From Pseudobdellovibrionaceae bacterium (lineage in GTDB: Bacteria > Bdellovibrionota > Bdellovibrionia > Bdellovibrionales > Bdellovibrionaceae), in the NCBI GenBank assembly GCA_019637955.1, contig JAHBUS010000004.1, forward strand, positions 1-64,000: a stretch of 64,000 bases of DNA, given 5' to 3'. The position numbers and the translations under genes are program-made. Each line of letters starts with the position of its first letter. Positions within the stretch are counted from its first letter, which is position 1. Below the pieces are notes generated by a model. The model saw only the letters and a program-made list of their open reading frames with translations, was not told where the DNA came from and searched no databases. Below, one piece after another: positions 61,404-64,000 of this stretch.

Positions 61404-61871
61404 GTGGAGATTGAACTCACCGACGAGCAGAGAAAAGAGAACATGATGCGCGCCCGCCGGCGCATGATGGATCTCATTGCCAGCCGTGACCACTCCGAGA
61501 AAGAGCTGCGCCGCAAGCTGCGCGGCAAGTTCGACCCCGCCGATATCGACGCCGCGATCGAATACGGCAAAGACCATGGCTGGGTGCCTTCGGACGACGC
61601 CAGCAAATCCAAGCTCGCCGACAAGATGGCCGCCATGCTCCACCGCAAAGGCAAAGGCATCCGCTACATCAATCAGTACCTCGGCGAGCGAGGCCTTCCG
61701 CCGGTCAAGTCCGCCGGCGAGAGCGAGCTTGAAAAAGCCCTCGAACTTCTCGAAACTAGGTATCCCGGGATCGAAACCGCCGATGAGGCGACCCGCACCA
61801 AAGCCGGACGCTTTCTGGTTTCGCGCGGTTACGAGATGGACATTGTCCGCAAAATTGTTTTTAGAAAATAA
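61404..61871 (+). CDS. recX: RecX-like regulator of RecA
   Basis: 155 residues starting with GTG. Helical repeat protein fitting RecX: MRARRRMMDLIASRDHSEKELRRKLRGKFDPADIDAAIEY, DHGWVPSDDA, HRKGKGIRYINQYLGERGL. RecX caps and dissociates RecA filaments. It lies 28 nt before alaS, a frequent order; recA itself is 6 kb away and on the opposite strand. Confidence 0.82.
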   Translation: MEIELTDEQRKENMMRARRRMMDLIASRDHSEKELRRKLRGKFDPADIDAAIEYGKDHGWVPSDDASKSKLADKMAAMLHRKGKGIRYINQYLGERGLPPVKSAGESELEKALELLETRYPGIETADEATRTKAGRFLVSRGYEMDIVRKIVFRK

Positions 61872-61898
61872 GCGCCGTCAGGGCCAAGAGGATCCAAG

Positions 61899-64000
61899 AT
61901 GCAAAAGATGACTCACTTCGAAGTCCGCAACAAATTCATCGAATACTTCAAGCGCAACGGCCACGCGGCGGTCGCGAGTTCATCGCTGATTCCCGAAAAC
62001 GACCCGACGCTCTTGTTCGCCAACGCGGGCATGAACCAATTCAAAAATTTGTTCTTGGGTCTCGAGCAGCGCGACTACAAACGCGCGGTCAGCGTGCAAA
62101 AGTGCGTGCGCGCCGGCGGCAAGCACAACGATCTCGAGAACGTCGGCTTCACCGCGCGCCACCACACCTTTTTTGAAATGCTCGGCAACTTTTCGTTCGG
62201 CGATTACTTCAAAAAAGACGCCATCCATTTCGCGTGGGAACTCTTGACCAAAGATTTGGGCATCCCGAAAGACAAACTCTACGTCACCGTTTTTGAAACC
62301 GACGATGAAGCCGCCGACATCTGGCACAAGCAAGAGGGCGTTCCCAAGGACCGCATCTTCCGCTTGGGTGAGAAAGACAATTTCTGGCGCATGGGCGACA
62401 CGGGTCCTTGCGGCCCCTGCACCGAGATCTTCTATGACCATGGCCCCAAAGCCGGCCGCATCTCCGATCCTTTCGAAGGCATCAAGGCGGGCGAAGACCG
62501 CTACGTTGAGATCTGGAACCTGGTCTTCATGCAATTCTTCGAAAAAGCGCCGGGCGTGCTGGAGCCTCTCCCCAAACCTTCGGTCGACACCGGCTCGGGT
62601 CTTGAGCGCGTGACCGCGGCCCTGCAAGGCAAGATGAACAACTACGACACCGATCTGTTCATGCCCATGATCGAAAAGGCCTGCGAACTCGGCGGCTGGA
62701 AAATCGAAAAACTTTTGGATCTCGAAGACAAAGCGCGCGCGAACCGCGAGCTGGCCACCATCGACGGTCACAGCGTGGCGCAGGTGCGCGACGACCTCGC
62801 GGCGTTGCGGGTCTTGGCCGACCACACCCGCTCAGGGTCGTTCTTGATCGCCGACGGCGCTCTGCCCTCGAACGAAGGCCGCGGCTACGTTCTTCGCCGC
62901 ATCTTGCGCCGGGCGATCCGCTACGGCCGCAAAATTTCCGAGAAGCACTCCTTCCTGCCCGTGCTCGCGCAAGTTTTGATCGACAACATGGGACAGGTGT
63001 ACCCCGAGCTCAAGGCGCGCAAAGAGGCGATTCTCACCACGCTTAAAGACGAAGAGTCGCGCTTCTTGCAGACGTTGGATCAAGGCACGCAAATTCTCGA
63101 AGACGAAATCAAACGTCTCGGCTCACAAAACAAAAAACAGATCTCGGGCGAATTCCTCTTCAAACTTTACGACACCTTTGGCTTCCCCTCGGACTTGACT
63201 CAGTTGATGGCGGCCGAAAAAGGCTTCACGGTCGACGAAGCTGGGTTCGAAACGCACATGAACTCGGCCCGCGAAAAGGCCAAGGCGTCTTGGAAGGGTA
63301 AAGCCGCCAATAGCGACGAGGGTCACTTGATCGCGCTCGCGCAAAAAGTTTTAGATCAACACAAAGCCACCGTGTTCTCGGGCTATGACGGCACCATCGC
63401 CGATGGCGAGATCGTCGCGCTCTCGAACGGTTCGGCGGACGCCGCGACTCTTGGCGCGGGCCAAACCGGCGTGGTCATCACCAAGTCGACGCCTTTCTAC
63501 GGCGAAGGCGGCGGCCAGGTTGGCGACCAGGGCGAGCTTAAAACGGTTAGCGGCACCGCACGCATTTTAAACACCACCAAGGTGAACGGCATTCACATGC
63601 ACCACATCGAAGTCTTGACCGGTTCGATCAAGGCCCATGAAAAAGCCCACCTGTCGGTGAGCAGCTCCGACCGCCGCCGCACGGCCAGCAACCACTCGGC
63701 GACGCACCTCTTGCACGCGGCTTTGCGCCTGGTGCTGGGAACGCACGTCACCCAGGCCGGCTCGCTGGTGGATGCCGAGAAGCTGCGCTTTGACTTCACC
63801 CACAGCAAGTCGCTCACGGCGGACGAGATTGCCAAGATCGAACAGCTCGTGAATGACGAGATTTCGAAAGCCACCGTCGTTCAGGCCACGACGATGAAAC
63901 ACAAAGAGGCCATCGCCGCGGGCGCGCTTGCGCTCTTCGGCGAAAAGTACGGCGATGACGTTCGCGTCTTGAAAATGGGCGATTTTTCGACCGAGCTTTG
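61899..64000 (+). CDS. alaS: alanyl-tRNA synthetase (3' end cut off)
   Basis: Charges tRNA-Ala. ATG 61899 has GAGGA upstream. Aminoacylation domain: EVRNKFIEYFKRNGHAAVASSSLIP, LFANAGMNQFKNLFLG, QKCVRAGGKHNDLENVG, FFEMLGNFSFGDYFKKDAI, DTGPCGPCTEIFYD, SVDTGSGLERVTAALQG. The editing domain with ASNHSATHLLHAALR follows near residue 600. The frame is open for about 700 codons to the window edge; the C-Ala part is missing. Confidence 0.97.
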   Translation, partial: MQKMTHFEVRNKFIEYFKRNGHAAVASSSLIPENDPTLLFANAGMNQFKNLFLGLEQRDYKRAVSVQKCVRAGGKHNDLENVGFTARHHTFFEMLGNFSFGDYFKKDAIHFAWELLTKDLGIPKDKLYVTVFETDDEAADIWHKQEGVPKDRIFRLGEKDNFWRMGDTGPCGPCTEIFYDHGPKAGRISDPFEGIKAGEDRYVEIWNLVFMQFFEKAPGVLEPLPKPSVDTGSGLERVTAALQGKMNNYDTDLFMPMIEKACELGGWKIEKLLDLEDKARANRELATIDGHSVAQVRDDLAALRVLADHTRSGSFLIADGALPSNEGRGYVLRRILRRAIRYGRKISEKHSFLPVLAQVLIDNMGQVYPELKARKEAILTTLKDEESRFLQTLDQGTQILEDEIKRLGSQNKKQISGEFLFKLYDTFGFPSDLTQLMAAEKGFTVDEAGFETHMNSAREKAKASWKGKAANSDEGHLIALAQKVLDQHKATVFSGYDGTIADGEIVALSNGSADAATLGAGQTGVVITKSTPFYGEGGGQVGDQGELKTVSGTARILNTTKVNGIHMHHIEVLTGSIKAHEKAHLSVSSSDRRRTASNHSATHLLHAALRLVLGTHVTQAGSLVDAEKLRFDFTHSKSLTADEIAKIEQLVNDEISKATVVQATTMKHKEAIAAGALALFGEKYGDDVRVLKMGDFSTEL

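Noticed and set aside
1-64000. tRNA, rRNA, CRISPR arrays, transposases or prophage
   Set aside because: No T-loop/anticodon arrangement, regular spaced repeats, or recognisable mobile-element protein was seen when reading both strands.

Overview
The window reads as chromosomal DNA of a flagellated, GC-rich Gram-negative bacterium, most likely a member of the Bdellovibrionota or a related delta-proteobacterial lineage. This placement is inference. It rests on the flg/csrA/fliW block, a menaquinone pathway, recX beside alaS, and very many exported proteins of unknown family. Genes are tightly packed, with frequent 1-4 nt stop/start overlaps and several GTG and TTG starts. No tRNA, rRNA, CRISPR array, transposase or phage gene was seen.

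Layout. 1-2.1 kb: a truncated chemoreceptor behind a sigma-28-type promoter. 2.2-6.7 kb: ferredoxin, nth, DoxX-like and a thiamine-type ABC transporter (thiBPQ). 6.8-10.6 kb: acetyltransferase, lipoprotein, elbB, YecM-like, glyoxalase-like and zinc-ribbon genes. 10.6-12.0 kb: an aldehyde-dehydrogenase-like protein lacking its catalytic residues, preceded by a strongly structured RNA with its own terminator. 12.2-19.9 kb: methyltransferase, HIT, PilZ, citrate synthase, a degenerate SpoIIE phosphatase, a membrane protein, rsmJ, a UbiA-family prenyltransferase and a polyprenyl diphosphate synthase. 20.0-24.8 kb: three exported or membrane proteins of unknown function. 24.8-30.1 kb: hotdog thioesterase and YkgJ on one strand, menB-menA-menC-menE plus an acetyltransferase on the other. 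30.2-34.4 kb: rmuC and exported proteins, one with a protein-glutaminase-like Cys-His-Asp triad.

34.4-44.4 kb is a flagellar block on the minus strand: flgF-flgG-flgA-flgH-flgI, then flgJ-flgM-flgN-flgK-flgL, then csrA and fliW. It has a sigma-54-type site before flgF, a sigma-28-type site before csrA, and a leader before flgJ with several GGA hairpins that look like CsrA targets. FlgM (anti-sigma-28), CsrA and FliW (CsrA antagonist) together suggest tight assembly checkpoint control.

44.7-46.9 kb: lytic transglycosylase and aspartokinase. 46.9-52.6 kb: four tandem, Cys-rich, exported paralogues of a family I do not recognise. 52.8-56.6 kb: glutathione peroxidase, an exported protein, recA, pncC, pgpA. 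56.7-61.3 kb: an exported circularly permuted ATP-grasp protein, an exported LCAT-like lipase and another exported protein. 61.4-64 kb: recX and the start of alaS.

The most striking new signal is a palindrome, TCTCA-N3-TGAGA. It occurs four times perfectly and once with one mismatch, always between genes and always upstream of genes for exported proteins, including the four-paralogue cluster. About 0.06 perfect copies would be expected by chance in 64 kb. It looks like the operator of an uncharacterised regulon of exported proteins.
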